A stretch of 64,000 bases of DNA. It comes from Zoogloeaceae bacterium (GTDB lineage: Bacteria > Pseudomonadota > Gammaproteobacteria > Burkholderiales > Rhodocyclaceae). Positions 16,071 through 25,183 of the stretch are shown one piece after another. How positions within the stretch are numbered: position 1 is the stretch's first letter; every line of letters begins with the position of its first letter. The position numbers and the translations under genes are program-made. The notes under the pieces were generated by a model. It searched no databases, was not told the origin of the DNA, and was given only the letters and a program-made list of their open reading frames with translations. The stretch lies in assembly GCA_024235635.1 (NCBI GenBank), contig JACKMA010000006.1, positions 124,001-188,000 on the forward strand. The letters are read 5' to 3'.

Positions 16071-17212
16071 CCGGGCGCCGCTTCGACCTGCGCCGCGTGC
16101 TGGTCGCGTTGCTCGAGCCGCTCGATCCGATCTTGCTGGTGCTGCTGTGCCTGTTGCTCGGCTACGCCTTCACGCTGATGGCGAGTGCCTCGCCGGCGCG
16201 GATGGAATCGCAGATGATCAACTCGGCGGTGGCGGTGGTGGTGATGTGGGTCGCGGCGCGACTGCCGATCCAGCGCGTCCTCGCGATGGCGCTGCCCGTG
16301 TATCTGGTCGGGGTACTGCTGCTGGTGGCGGTGGCGGTGTTCGGCGAGACATCCAAGGGGGCCCAGCGCTGGCTCAACATCGGCGTCGCCCGGATCCAGC
16401 CGTCGGAGATCATGAAGATCGCCGTGCCGTTGATGCTCGCCTGGTATTTCCATCATCGGGAAGGGGCGGTCAATGCCCGCGACTTCGTCGCTGCCGGCAT
16501 CCTGTTGGTGATCCCGGTCGGGCTGATCGTGCGCCAGCCGGATCTCGGCACCGCGCTGCTGGTCGCCGCGGCAGGTTTCTTCGTGCTGTTCTTCGCCGGA
16601 CTGTCGTGGAAACTGATCGCGCCGGTGGCGGTGGCAGGCATCGTCGGCATCGGCTCCATCGTCGGCTTCGGCGATCGCATCTGCCAGCCCGAGGTGGACT
16701 GGGTGGTGCTGCACGGATACCAGAAGAATCGGGTATGCACGCTGCTCGATCCGACCTCGGATCCGCTCGGCAAGGGTTTCCACATCATCCAGTCCACGAT
16801 CGCGATCGGATCGGGCGGTGTCGCCGGCAAGGGCTGGCGCGATGGTACCCAGACCCACCTCGCCTTCATCCCGGAGCGCCATACCGATTTCATCTTCGCC
16901 GTGCTGGGCGAGGAGTTCGGCTTCGTTGGTGCGTGCCTGCTGGTGTTCCTGTACATTGGCATGATCACCCGCGGTTTCGTCATCGCGATGGCGGCCCCGA
17001 CCCTCTCTTCGCGTCTGCTGGCCGGCGCGGTGACGATGATCTTCTTCACCTACGCCTTCGTGAACATGGGAATGGTCAGTGGCATCCTGCCGGTCGTGGG
17101 CGTGCCGCTGCCCTTCATCAGCTATGGCGGCACGGCGCTGGTGACACTGTGCCTCGGGCTCGGCATCCTGATGAGTGTGCAGCGTGCCCGATTCGCGGCC
17201 CAGAAGACATGA
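16067..17212 (+). CDS. mrdB: Rod shape-determining peptidoglycan glycosyltransferase RodA
   Basis: A 381-residue SEDS-family polymerase with about ten membrane segments. Typical marks are RWLNIGVARIQPSEIMKIAVP (position of the central SEDS motif, about 103-123), VRQPDLGTALL, and the C-terminal GILPVVGVPLPFISYGGTAL. It polymerises lipid II in complex with PBP2. The start overlaps the mrdA stop, and the stop overlaps an upstream candidate ATG of rlpA. A cysteine-containing periplasmic loop (ICQPEVDWVVLHGYQKNRVC) is present. Confidence 0.97.
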   Translation: MTGRRFDLRRVLVALLEPLDPILLVLLCLLLGYAFTLMASASPARMESQMINSAVAVVVMWVAARLPIQRVLAMALPVYLVGVLLLVAVAVFGETSKGAQRWLNIGVARIQPSEIMKIAVPLMLAWYFHHREGAVNARDFVAAGILLVIPVGLIVRQPDLGTALLVAAAGFFVLFFAGLSWKLIAPVAVAGIVGIGSIVGFGDRICQPEVDWVVLHGYQKNRVCTLLDPTSDPLGKGFHIIQSTIAIGSGGVAGKGWRDGTQTHLAFIPERHTDFIFAVLGEEFGFVGACLLVFLYIGMITRGFVIAMAAPTLSSRLLAGAVTMIFFTYAFVNMGMVSGILPVVGVPLPFISYGGTALVTLCLGLGILMSVQRARFAAQKT

Positions 17213-17223
17213 GGAACGCGCCC

Positions 17224-18294
17224 ATGATCCTGCAATCCGGCTGGTCGCAAGCGATCGTCGTCGGCCTGGTCTGCGGCCTTCTGGCGGGCTGCGGCTCGAC
17301 ACCGATGGCCCCCTCCGGCGACGCCCGCGAGGCCGACGATAGGCCCGGCGGCTACTACCAGGACGACGGTCCCCACGCCAGTCCGCCGACCGATCTCGAT
17401 CGCGTTCCCGATGCCCGGCCGCGCGATGAGCCGCTGCACCGCTATGCCAATCGACCCTACCGGGTACTGGGCCAGAGCTACACCCCGGCCACCCGGCTGG
17501 CGCCGTTCAGCCAGCGCGGCAAGGCCAGCTGGTATGGCCGCAAATTCCACGGCAAGCAAACCGCGAGCGGCGAGATCTACGACATGTACAAGATGACCGC
17601 CGCCCATCCGACCTTGCCGATTCCGAGCTACGTAAGGGTGCGCAATCTCGAGAACGATCGTAGCGTGATCGTTCGCGTCAACGACCGCGGGCCGTTCCTG
17701 CGCGGGCGCGTGATCGATCTCTCCTACACCGCGGCCCACCGCCTCGGTTACATCGAACAGGGCAGCGCCAGTGTCGAAGTGACGGCGATCGTTCCGGGGG
17801 AAGAGGTCGAACTCAGCAGCGCTGCGCCGATCCGGCCGCTGCGCCACGCCGGATCGGCCGCGACTGCAGCCGAGGTCGCTGCGGTAGTGGTGCCGGAGGT
17901 GCCCGAGGTCGCACCGATCGGCGCGCTGACGATGCCTGAAGCGACCGAGGCACCGGCATCGGTGGCAACGGAGGCCCCGCTGCCGATGCAGGCGCCGCCG
18001 CCGGCGTCGCCGCAGGCCGCGGACGAGGCCGTCCCGGCCGCGGGCGCCGACGTCGCTGCGGGGCTTCGCCACTATCTGCAACTCGGTGCCTTCGCCAGCC
18101 GCGAGAACGCCGAGGACTTCCGCAGCATGGCTGCCGGCGAGATCGGCGAACCACTGGAGCGCCTGGAAGTCGTACCGCAGGGCTTGCGCTTTCGACTCCA
18201 TCTCGGCCCCTATGATACGGTGGAGGAAGCGCGCGAACGTGCAGAAGCTGTCGGCGCCGCGCTCAAGCTCAAGCCCTTCGTCGTCGCCCGCTGA
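17224..18294 (+). CDS. rlpA: Septal ring lytic transglycosylase-type lipoprotein RlpA
   Basis: A 356-residue lipoprotein. ATG 17224 is chosen since GAGGA lies about 8 bases upstream; an ATG at 17209, overlapping the rodA stop, adds only five residues. The lipobox LLAGC has C23. The double-psi beta-barrel (about 98-190) has GKASWYGRKFHGKQTASGE and VRVNDRGPFLRGRVIDLSY, including the catalytic-type aspartate. An Ala/Pro/Glu-rich linker (about 200-275) precedes a SPOR domain (LQLGAFASRENAEDF to the end) that binds denuded septal glycan. RlpA cleaves naked glycan strands in Pseudomonas aeruginosa. It is encoded within the elongasome operon. Confidence 0.95.
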   Translation: MILQSGWSQAIVVGLVCGLLAGCGSTPMAPSGDAREADDRPGGYYQDDGPHASPPTDLDRVPDARPRDEPLHRYANRPYRVLGQSYTPATRLAPFSQRGKASWYGRKFHGKQTASGEIYDMYKMTAAHPTLPIPSYVRVRNLENDRSVIVRVNDRGPFLRGRVIDLSYTAAHRLGYIEQGSASVEVTAIVPGEEVELSSAAPIRPLRHAGSAATAAEVAAVVVPEVPEVAPIGALTMPEATEAPASVATEAPLPMQAPPPASPQAADEAVPAAGADVAAGLRHYLQLGAFASRENAEDFRSMAAGEIGEPLERLEVVPQGLRFRLHLGPYDTVEEARERAEAVGAALKLKPFVVAR

Positions 18295-18356
18295 GCCCCG
18301 CGTCCGGTGCCCTCGCCGTACCTCCGATCCAATCCGTACCAAGTGATATCCAGCCC

Positions 18357-19484
18357 ATGCGTCTCGTCTCCTTCCTGATCCTGTTCCTGTCCGCCCAGCT
18401 TGCATTCGGTCAGGCCGCCCCGTCGCCGCAGGTCGCGGCCAATACCTGGTTGCTGCTCGACTTCGTCACCGGCCAGCCACTGGTCGATCACGATGCCGGG
18501 CGTCGCATCGAGCCCGCCTCGCTGACCAAGCTGATGACTGCCTATCTGACCTTCTCGGCGCTCAAGGAGGGCCGGATCACGCCGGAACAGCAGGTGCCGG
18601 TGTCCGAGAAGGCGTGGAAGATGATCGGCTCGCGGATGTTCATCGAGCCGCGCAAGGCGGTCACCGTCGACCAGCTGGTGCAGGGCATGATCGTGCAGTC
18701 GGGCAACGACGCCTGCGTCGCGCTGGCGGAGTTGATCGCCGGCTCTGAGGAGGGCTTCGTCCAGCTGATGAATCGCGAGGCCGAGCGCCTCGGCATGAAG
18801 GACACCCACTTCATGAACAGCACCGGGCTGCCACATCCGGAACACCTGACCACGGCCCGTGACCTCGGCATCCTGGCCTCCGCCATCATCCGCGATTTTC
18901 CGAAGTACTACCCGACCTATTCGCAGAAGGATTTCAGCTACAACGACATCAAGCAGCCGAACCGCAACCGGCTGCTGTGGGTCGATCCGACCGTCGACGG
19001 CATCAAGACCGGCCACACCGAAAGCGCAGGTTATTGCCTGATCGCATCGGCCAAGCGTGGCGAACGACGCCTGATCTCGGTGGTGACCGGTGCCGCCAGC
19101 GAGGCCAGTCGGGCCGAGGAATCGCTCAAGCTGCTCAACCACGGATTCCTCTTCTTCGATACCGTTCGCCTCTACGAAGCCGGCAAGCCGGTCTCGTCGC
19201 TGCCGGTCTGGAAAGGGGAATCCGACGTCCTGGATGCCGGCTTCCTGGACGACTTCGTGCTGTCGGTGCCGAAGGACCAGGTGGCCAACCTGCAGTTCGA
19301 CCTGGCCAGCATGCAGCCGGTGACCGCGCCGGTGGCAAAGGGACAGCAGGTCGCGACCCTGCGCATCTCGCTCGATGGCCAGCTGATCGGCGAGTACCCG
19401 GTGCTGGCGCTGCACGACGTCCCCGAGGCGGGTCTGGTCGGCCGCAGCTGGGACGCCTTGCGGCTCTGGATCAAGAGCCTGTAA
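18357..19484 (+). CDS. dacA: D-alanyl-D-alanine carboxypeptidase (PBP5/6 type)
   Basis: A 375-residue low-molecular-weight PBP. The signal peptide (about 1-20, MRLVSFLILFLSAQLAFG) precedes the active-site S55-L-T-K58 (PASLTKLMTAY), S115-G-N117 and K217-T-G219 motifs. A C-terminal PBP5_C beta domain (about 270-355) and an amphipathic tail, RSWDALRLWIKSL, fit membrane anchoring. It trims terminal D-Ala from pentapeptides. It lies 62 bases after rlpA and precedes the D-amino acid transaminase. Confidence 0.96.
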   Translation: MRLVSFLILFLSAQLAFGQAAPSPQVAANTWLLLDFVTGQPLVDHDAGRRIEPASLTKLMTAYLTFSALKEGRITPEQQVPVSEKAWKMIGSRMFIEPRKAVTVDQLVQGMIVQSGNDACVALAELIAGSEEGFVQLMNREAERLGMKDTHFMNSTGLPHPEHLTTARDLGILASAIIRDFPKYYPTYSQKDFSYNDIKQPNRNRLLWVDPTVDGIKTGHTESAGYCLIASAKRGERRLISVVTGAASEASRAEESLKLLNHGFLFFDTVRLYEAGKPVSSLPVWKGESDVLDAGFLDDFVLSVPKDQVANLQFDLASMQPVTAPVAKGQQVATLRISLDGQLIGEYPVLALHDVPEAGLVGRSWDALRLWIKSL

Positions 19485-19543
19485 GGTGCGGGCGGCGGGG
19501 GTCGTCCGGCCGCGCGCATAGGCGGCGGTGCGGCCTGCCTCGC

Positions 19544-19564
19544 GGGCCGGCCTCGGGCCGGCCC
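19544..19564. repeat. GC-rich perfect hairpin between dacA and dat
   Basis: GGGCCGGCC-TCG-GGCCGGCCC forms a 9-base-pair stem with a 3-base loop, 24 bases before the GTG start of the transaminase. There is no T-run, so it is not a standard terminator; it could attenuate transcription or stabilise the 3' end of the upstream mRNA. Confidence 0.4.
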
Positions 19565-19587
19565 GGTGGTTGCCGGAGACGAACTCG

Positions 19588-20448
19588 GTGAGTGCGATCT
19601 GCTACCTCGATGGCGAATACCTGCCCCTGGACCAGGCGCGTGTGTCGCCGATGGACCGGGGCTTCCTGTTCGCCGATGGCGGCTACGAAGTGATCCCGGT
19701 CTATTCGCGCCAGCCGTTCCGGCTCGAGCAGCATCTGGCACGGCTCGACAACACCCTGTGCGGCCTCGAGATCGCCAACCCCCATGGCACCGCGCGCTGG
19801 CGCGAACTGATCGGCGAGCTCGTCGCGCGCAACGACTGGCACGACCAGTCGGTCTATGTCCAGGTCACCCGAGGCTGCGAGGGTCGCCGCAACCACGCCT
19901 TCCCGCATGGGCTGGCGCCAACCGTGTTCATCACCAGCGAAGCGCTGGTGACCGTGCCGGCGGTACAGCGCGAGGCTGGCGTCGGCGCGATCACCGCGGC
20001 CGATTTCCGCTGGCTGCGCTGCGACCTCAAGACCATCGCGCTGCTTGCCAACTGCCTGCTGCGCAACCAGGCGCTGAAGGCCGGCTGCGTCGAGGCGATC
20101 CTGCTGCGCGATGGCTTCCTGACCGAAGGCTCGGCCTCGAACATCTTCGTCGTCCGCGACGGCATCATGCTGGCGCCGCCGAAGAGTCATCTGATGCTGC
20201 CCGGCATCACCTACGATGTCGTGCTGGAACTGGCCGCAAGCAACGGCTTGCGCCACCAGGTGCGGGAGATCCTCGAACAGGAATTGCGTTCGGCCGACGA
20301 GATCTGGCTGACCTCGTCGACCAAGGAGGTGCTGCCTATCACGTGCCTCGACGGCCATCCTGTGGGCGATGGCCGCCCGGGCCCGGTCGCGAGGCAGATG
20401 TACGATTGGTATCAGGATTTCAAGGCAAGGGTGATGCGCGGTGGCTGA
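19588..20448 (+). CDS. dat: D-amino acid aminotransferase (class IV PLP enzyme)
   Basis: A 286-residue fold-type IV PLP transaminase. GTG 19588 fits GGAG placed about 10 bases upstream and yields MSAICYLDGEYLPL, the usual N-terminus. K148 in RCDLKTIALL is the Schiff-base lysine. VTRGCEGRRNHAFP and EGSASNIFVV are typical of D-alanine transaminase (the latter with the cofactor-region glutamate). It interconverts D-alanine and D-glutamate. Placement right after dacA fits reuse of D-Ala released from the wall. Branched-chain aminotransferase is the main alternative, less likely given the RGxxxRxH pattern. Confidence 0.88.
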   Translation: MSAICYLDGEYLPLDQARVSPMDRGFLFADGGYEVIPVYSRQPFRLEQHLARLDNTLCGLEIANPHGTARWRELIGELVARNDWHDQSVYVQVTRGCEGRRNHAFPHGLAPTVFITSEALVTVPAVQREAGVGAITAADFRWLRCDLKTIALLANCLLRNQALKAGCVEAILLRDGFLTEGSASNIFVVRDGIMLAPPKSHLMLPGITYDVVLELAASNGLRHQVREILEQELRSADEIWLTSSTKEVLPITCLDGHPVGDGRPGPVARQMYDWYQDFKARVMRGG

Positions 20449-20713
20449 CCGACAAAGCGGGTCGCTGATCGAATTTCCGAGCGATTTTCCGATCAAGATC
20501 ATGGGCGTGCGCAGCGACGACTTCGCGCAGATGGTGCTCGAAGTGGTGCTGCGGCACGATCCGGACTTCGATGGCAGCACGATGGAGATGCGGCCGTCAA
20601 GCAAGGGCAGCTACCTGTCGCTGACCTGCACCGTACGTGCGATCTCGCAGCGTCAGCTCGACGCCCTCTATCGCGAGCTCTCCGCCCATCCGCTGGTCAA
20701 GGTGGTGCTGTGA
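20441..20713 (+). CDS. ybeD: YbeD-like DUF493 protein
   Basis: A 90-residue protein starting with GTG at 20441, overlapping the dat 3' end by 8 bases. The sequence LIEFPSDFPIKIMGVRSDDF and GSYLSLTCTVRAISQRQLD match the DUF493/YbeD family, an ACT-like fold of unknown molecular role. It nearly always sits between dacA and lipB in beta- and gammaproteobacteria, as here. Confidence 0.93.
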   Translation: MADRQSGSLIEFPSDFPIKIMGVRSDDFAQMVLEVVLRHDPDFDGSTMEMRPSSKGSYLSLTCTVRAISQRQLDALYRELSAHPLVKVVL

Positions 20714-20798
20714 GCAGGTCCGACCGGTTGCGTGATCGTTTCGCATCGTTGTTCCATGTCGGCAGTGGCGGGTCGCGCAGCAGCCGAAGGACAGCTCG

Positions 20799-21431
20799 AT
20801 GACTGCGCCGCCGCTGGTGGTCCGCCGGCTCGGACTGGTCGACTACGAACCGAGTTGGGAAGCGATGCGCGAATACACGGCGCGGCGGGACGATTCGTGT
20901 CCCGACGAATTGTGGCTGCTGCAGCATCCGCCGACCTACACCCTCGGTCAGGCCGGCAAGCCGGAACACCTGCTCCGCGAAACGGGAATTCCGCTGGTCA
21001 AGATCGACCGCGGTGGTCAGATCACCTATCACGGGCCGGGGCAGGTCGTGGCCTACCTGATGCTCGACCTGCGTCGACGCAATCTCAAGGTGCGCGAGAT
21101 GGTCCATCACATCGAACAGGCGCTGATCGACTGCCTGGCGGACTACCGGCTCGATGCCAGGCGAAAGAGCGGTGCGCCGGGCGTTTATATCGGCGAAGAC
21201 AAGATCGCCGCGCTCGGCCTGCGGGTGCGAAACGGCTGCTCCTACCACGGACTGGCCCTCAACGTCGATATGGATCTTGCCCCATTTACGTGGATCAATC
21301 CCTGCGGCTATAGTGGGCTGAAGACCATACAACTCAAGGATTTCGGCGTGACCGACGGGGTCGATACGGTGGCCGGGCGCTTGCTCGGACATCTGCTCCG
21401 ACAATTTCCGTCCGCACTGATCGACGGCTGA
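20799..21431 (+). CDS. lipB: Octanoyl-[acyl-carrier-protein]:protein N-octanoyltransferase
   Basis: A 210-residue lipoate-pathway enzyme that moves octanoyl groups from ACP onto lipoyl domains. The active-site pair is K135 (IGEDKIAALG) and C169 (WINPCGYSG), the same numbers as in E. coli LipB. HPPTYTLGQAG and RGGQITYHGPGQ are the other signature blocks. The start at 20799 has GGACAGCTCG just before it. It precedes lipA by 31 bases. Confidence 0.97.
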   Translation: MTAPPLVVRRLGLVDYEPSWEAMREYTARRDDSCPDELWLLQHPPTYTLGQAGKPEHLLRETGIPLVKIDRGGQITYHGPGQVVAYLMLDLRRRNLKVREMVHHIEQALIDCLADYRLDARRKSGAPGVYIGEDKIAALGLRVRNGCSYHGLALNVDMDLAPFTWINPCGYSGLKTIQLKDFGVTDGVDTVAGRLLGHLLRQFPSALIDG

Positions 21432-21462
21432 GGCCGCGCCGGATCGACCACGGAGCACAGCC

Positions 21463-22410
21463 ATGGAAGGCACCTCCCGCAAGCAGCGCGGCGCGGACAA
21501 GACTGCGCGCATCCCGATCAAGATCGTTCCGGCCGAGCGCCTGAAGAAACCCGAATGGATCCGCATCAAGCTCGGCGCCGGCGAGGAGGTCGAGCGCTTC
21601 AACGAGATCAAGGCGACCCTGCGCGATCACAAGCTGCATACGGTCTGCGAAGAAGCGTCGTGCCCGAACATCCACGAGTGCTTCGGCAAGGGCACCGCCA
21701 CCTTCATGATCATGGGGGACATCTGTACCCGGCGCTGCCCATTCTGCGACGTCGGCCACGGGCGTCCGGATCCGCTCAATGCGGACGAGCCCGCCGAGCT
21801 GGCCCGCACGATCGCCGCGATGCGCCTGAACTACGTCGTCATCACGTCGGTCGATCGCGACGATCTGCGCGATGGCGGCGCCCAGCACTTCGTCGACTGC
21901 ATCCGCGAGACCCGCAGCGCCTCGCCCGCGACCCGCATCGAGGTGCTGGTGCCCGATTTCCGCGGCCGCATGGAGATCGCGCTCGAGATCTTCGATCAGG
22001 CGCCGCCGGACGTCATGAACCACAATCTGGAGACCGTTCCGCGGCTCTACCGACAGGCGCGCCCGGGTTCGGACTACCAGTATTCGCTCGACCTGCTCAA
22101 GCAGTTCAAGGCGCGGCACCCGGAGGTGCCGACCAAATCGGGCCTGATGGTGGGGCTCGGCGAGGACGACGACGAGATCCTCGCGGTGATGCGGGATCTG
22201 CGCGCCCATGACGTCGAGATGCTGACGATCGGACAGTACCTGCAGCCCTCGGGCGGCCACCTGCCGGTGCTGCGCTACGTTCACCCGGACACCTTCAAGA
22301 TGTTCGAGGCCGAGGCGCTGAAGATGGGCTTCAAGAACGCAGCCTGCGGTCCGATGGTGCGCTCCAGCTACTGGGCCGACATGCAGGCCCACGGTGCCGG
22401 CGTGGTCTGA
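21463..22410 (+). CDS. lipA: Lipoyl synthase (radical SAM)
   Basis: A 315-residue radical-SAM enzyme inserting two sulfurs into octanoyl-lipoyl domains. The auxiliary 4Fe-4S cluster is bound by C62, C67 and C73 (VCEEASCPNIHEC), and the SAM cluster by C88, C92 and C95 (CTRRCPFCD). The terminal RSSYWAD carries the serine ligand of the auxiliary cluster. It is the last gene of the plus-strand run that starts at mreB. Confidence 0.98.
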   Translation: MEGTSRKQRGADKTARIPIKIVPAERLKKPEWIRIKLGAGEEVERFNEIKATLRDHKLHTVCEEASCPNIHECFGKGTATFMIMGDICTRRCPFCDVGHGRPDPLNADEPAELARTIAAMRLNYVVITSVDRDDLRDGGAQHFVDCIRETRSASPATRIEVLVPDFRGRMEIALEIFDQAPPDVMNHNLETVPRLYRQARPGSDYQYSLDLLKQFKARHPEVPTKSGLMVGLGEDDDEILAVMRDLRAHDVEMLTIGQYLQPSGGHLPVLRYVHPDTFKMFEAEALKMGFKNAACGPMVRSSYWADMQAHGAGVV

Positions 22411-22752
22411 GCGGCTTTTTCCGACGGCGATCGAAGTTGGCCGGCGGCGTTCTGCAGATCGCGACGGCGCGCCCGGGTTCGCGCTCGCCGGCGTGGCAGC
22501 GCGCGGCGCCATGGCGATGCGGCCCCGTCGCTGAGACGGCACACGCCGCGGCTGTCGCGGAACCGCCTCGCGTCTGCGGTGCCTATGCCGAATTCCGCAT
22601 GGTCGAGAAGCGCGAGTTGTGGTGAAATCGCGACGGCGGGACGCCGTCGTCAGACTTGGCCGGGGCGTCCGCGTCCGATATCGCCCGACGTAGGTGCCCT
22701 GATGGCCCGTGCCGCGGCGATGATCGGAACCCGTGGTGGAACCGTCCCATAC
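22411..22752. other. Gene-free leader between lipA and the caspase-like gene
   Basis: I see no supported gene in these 342 bases. It contains a perfect inverted repeat at 22631-22649 (CGACGGCG-GGA-CGCCGTCG, 8-base-pair stem) without a T-run. An in-frame ATG at 22702 could lengthen the caspase-like protein by 17 residues. Confidence 0.5.
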
Positions 22753-24030
22753 ATGTACTCGAAAACCGATCTGCGAACGTTGCCGGGCAAGGTCTTTGCA
22801 TTCTTGATCGCCCTGGCGCTCGCGAGTGGCGTGGCGGCAGCGGAAGGTCCTGCCGGGGTAAGCTCGCGCAAGGCACTGGTGATCGGCAACTCGGCCTATC
22901 GGGCGCTACCCAGACTGGGCAATCCGGTCAACGACGCGCGGGACGTCTGCGCCGCGCTGGGACGGCTCGGATTCGAGGCCACCTGCCTGTTCGACGTGCC
23001 GTCGAAGCGGGAGATGCGCGACGCCGTGCGTGCTTTCGCAGCAAGCCTCGACTCGCGCTCGGCCGGTTTTTTCTACTTCGCCGGCCATGGCATCCAGGTC
23101 CGCGGCGAGAACTACCTGATGCCGACCGACGCCGAGATCTCGACGCCGCCGGACGTCGACTACGAAGGTTTCGAGCTCGAATACGTGCTGCGCAGCGTGG
23201 CCGGCGCACGCAATGCGCCGAACATCATCGTGCTCGACGCGTGCCGCGACAACCCTTTCCAACGTGCCGATCCGTCGGCCTGGGTTACCGGTCTGGCACG
23301 GGTCGACCCACCCGTCGGCACAGTCCTGGTCTACGCCACCGCACCCGACGGTTCGGCGATCGACGGTGATCAGAAGAACGGCCTGTTCACCAAACACCTG
23401 CTGTCGCAGATCGAATCCCAGGGACTGCCGCTCGACGAGATGCTGCGCCGCGTGGCACAGGGGGTCGAGACCGAGGCGCGCAATGCCTACGGTGCACGCC
23501 AGATCCCCTATCGCAGCTCGTCGTTTTCGGGCCAGTTCTGTTTCGGCGGCTGCGCCAATCCCGAACTCGATGCGCGCATCCGCGAGATCAGCGAACAGAA
23601 GGAGCGCCTGGCGCGGGAACTCGAAGCGATCTCGTCCGAAAACCAGCGCCTGCGTGGTGAAGCCTCGCGCGGTGCCCAGGCGATCCACGAACTGGAGTCG
23701 CGGGTCGAGCAGCTTTCGACGCAGGCGCGGGAAAGCGGTTCCCGCCGCAAGGACGTCGAGGACCGGCTCAGCGAGGCCCGCGAAGCGCTGCAGGCCGCCC
23801 GCGACAGCCAGAGCGAGCGGGCCCGCCTGGAAACGGAGAACCAGGCCAAGACCGCTGCACTGTCGAAACTGCAGCAGACCCTGCAGCAGCAATCCGATCA
23901 GCTCGAGGCCTATCGCGAGGAGATCCAGCGGCTGAAGGCCCAGGAGCGCAACCGCTCGCAGTCCGTCATGCGCAGTGCACCGACACCGAAGAAGAAGGAA
24001 AGCGACACCTTCATCCTCCCCAGTTTCTAG
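22753..24030 (+). CDS. Secreted caspase-like (peptidase C14, p20) protein with coiled-coil tail
   Basis: A 425-residue protein. ATG 22753 gives the best signal peptide (MYSKTDLRTLPGKVFAFLIA..., cleaved near VAAAEG at about 30); ATG 22702 is an alternative. The p20 domain follows: KALVIGNSAYRALPRLGNPV, catalytic H112 in YFAGHGIQVRGENYL and C164 in VLDACRDNPFQ. DGSAIDGDQKNGLFTKHLL completes the fold. From about 260 to 405 the sequence is a charged heptad-like coiled coil (EQKERLARELEAI...), then a short tail ending FILPSF. The family cleaves after basic (metacaspase-type) or acidic residues; the specificity is not known here. Export of a caspase domain to the periplasm points away from intracellular cell death. 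The barrel gene starts 36 bases downstream. Confidence 0.85.
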   Translation: MYSKTDLRTLPGKVFAFLIALALASGVAAAEGPAGVSSRKALVIGNSAYRALPRLGNPVNDARDVCAALGRLGFEATCLFDVPSKREMRDAVRAFAASLDSRSAGFFYFAGHGIQVRGENYLMPTDAEISTPPDVDYEGFELEYVLRSVAGARNAPNIIVLDACRDNPFQRADPSAWVTGLARVDPPVGTVLVYATAPDGSAIDGDQKNGLFTKHLLSQIESQGLPLDEMLRRVAQGVETEARNAYGARQIPYRSSSFSGQFCFGGCANPELDARIREISEQKERLARELEAISSENQRLRGEASRGAQAIHELESRVEQLSTQARESGSRRKDVEDRLSEAREALQAARDSQSERARLETENQAKTAALSKLQQTLQQQSDQLEAYREEIQRLKAQERNRSQSVMRSAPTPKKKESDTFILPSF

Positions 24031-24066
24031 CGTTCATACCAACAACCAACAAAGGAGCTTCATCCA

Positions 24067-24942
24067 ATGAACAAAGGCAGATTGGCCTCGCTTGCGCTCG
24101 TCGCTGCACTGGTGTCACCCACCGCAATGGCGGCAGAGAATCGTGGTGACGGCGGCGAAATGGCGCAGGAGATCGCGTCCGTCGGTCCGCTGTACGTGCT
24201 GGCCGGTGTCCGGCTGTGGGCCAACCAGTGGGACATTCTGCACCTGACGAGGACTGCGTTTCTGGCGAATCCAGCCGATCCGTCGTCGTTGATGTTCCGG
24301 GATTCCATCAACACGGCCACGTCGTCGACCCGGACCGTGCCGATCCCCTTCCTGGGCCTGCGCTACGGCAAGTTCATCGGTTCGGTCTCGTATTTTCCGG
24401 AAACCGCCTTCGATACCGATGGTGCCCTGTCCGAAGACGTCGATCGCAAGGAACTGGACGTCAATTTCGGCTACTACGTCACGCCCAACGTCGTGGTCTC
24501 GCTCGGCTATCGCGAGGGCACGCAGTCCAAATCGACCGACCTGGTCGAAAACAGCGAGCTCAAGGCCCGGGGCCTTCTGATCGGCACCAGCTTCACCGCA
24601 CCGATCTCGGGGCCGCTGTCGGTGTATGGCAACGTCGCCTACGGTTGGCTGAAGCTCGAGCTCGACGATGGATTCCAGCTGCCCAGCGGCGAGGACAAGC
24701 TGAACGGCAACTACAAGGTCGGCGAGATCGGCCTGTCTTACAACCTCTCGCATCTGGTCGGCGGATCGGTGCTGAAGGGCGCGGCGCTGACCGTCGGCTA
24801 CCGCATCTGGGTGATCACCGAAAGGAACATTCCGCTCGGTACCTATTCCGCCAGCAATCCGGTGGTGCCGGTGGCGTTTTCGGAGGAGGACGCCAGAACC
24901 ACCACCGATGGCTTCATCATCGGTGCGGTCGCCGTGTTCTGA
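24067..24942 (+). CDS. Predicted outer-membrane beta-barrel protein
   Basis: A 291-residue protein with signal peptide (MNKGRLASLALVAALVSPTA, cleavage near AMA-AE). AAAGGAG lies about 10 bases before the ATG. The rest alternates short hydrophobic/polar strands (e.g. LDVNFGYYVTPNVVVSLGYR, LSVYGNVAYGWLKLEL) and ends with phenylalanine (GAVAVF), the usual signal for outer-membrane barrel assembly. There is no recognised family. It probably shares a transcript with the caspase-like gene, and a strong hairpin follows. Confidence 0.75.
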   Translation: MNKGRLASLALVAALVSPTAMAAENRGDGGEMAQEIASVGPLYVLAGVRLWANQWDILHLTRTAFLANPADPSSLMFRDSINTATSSTRTVPIPFLGLRYGKFIGSVSYFPETAFDTDGALSEDVDRKELDVNFGYYVTPNVVVSLGYREGTQSKSTDLVENSELKARGLLIGTSFTAPISGPLSVYGNVAYGWLKLELDDGFQLPSGEDKLNGNYKVGEIGLSYNLSHLVGGSVLKGAALTVGYRIWVITERNIPLGTYSASNPVVPVAFSEEDARTTTDGFIIGAVAVF

Positions 24943-25005
24943 CGAACGACCTCCGACGCCGGCCCGCCGGCGAGCGCAGCGTGGGCCGGCGAACCCACGC
25001 CGATC

Positions 25006-25052
25006 GATGGCCCCGCCGCGGTTCGCCGCGGAACCCGGGGCCATCGGCTTTT
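25006..25052 (+). terminator. Large stem-loop terminator after the beta-barrel gene
   Basis: GATGGCCCC at 25006-25014 pairs with GGGGCCATC at 25037-25045. An inner CCGCGG-TTCG-CCGCGG stem is capped by a stable TTCG tetraloop. It is followed by GGCTTTT. It separates the caspase/barrel pair from the TonB receptor unit. Confidence 0.7.
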
Positions 25053-25183
25053 CGGCGCCCGTCGCGGCGCGTCTCCGGTAGTTGGCGTGTACGACTAAGG
25101 TTATGCTGATGTCAGTCGATATCAAATCCCGTTGAATAACAATGCGCATGGCGGGCACAGGGCCCGCACCGAGGGGGGGCGAG

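Noticed and set aside
22579..22752. Extended N-terminus of the caspase-like protein from 22579
   Set aside because: The added residues are Arg/Ser/Pro-rich nonsense and would bury the signal peptide.
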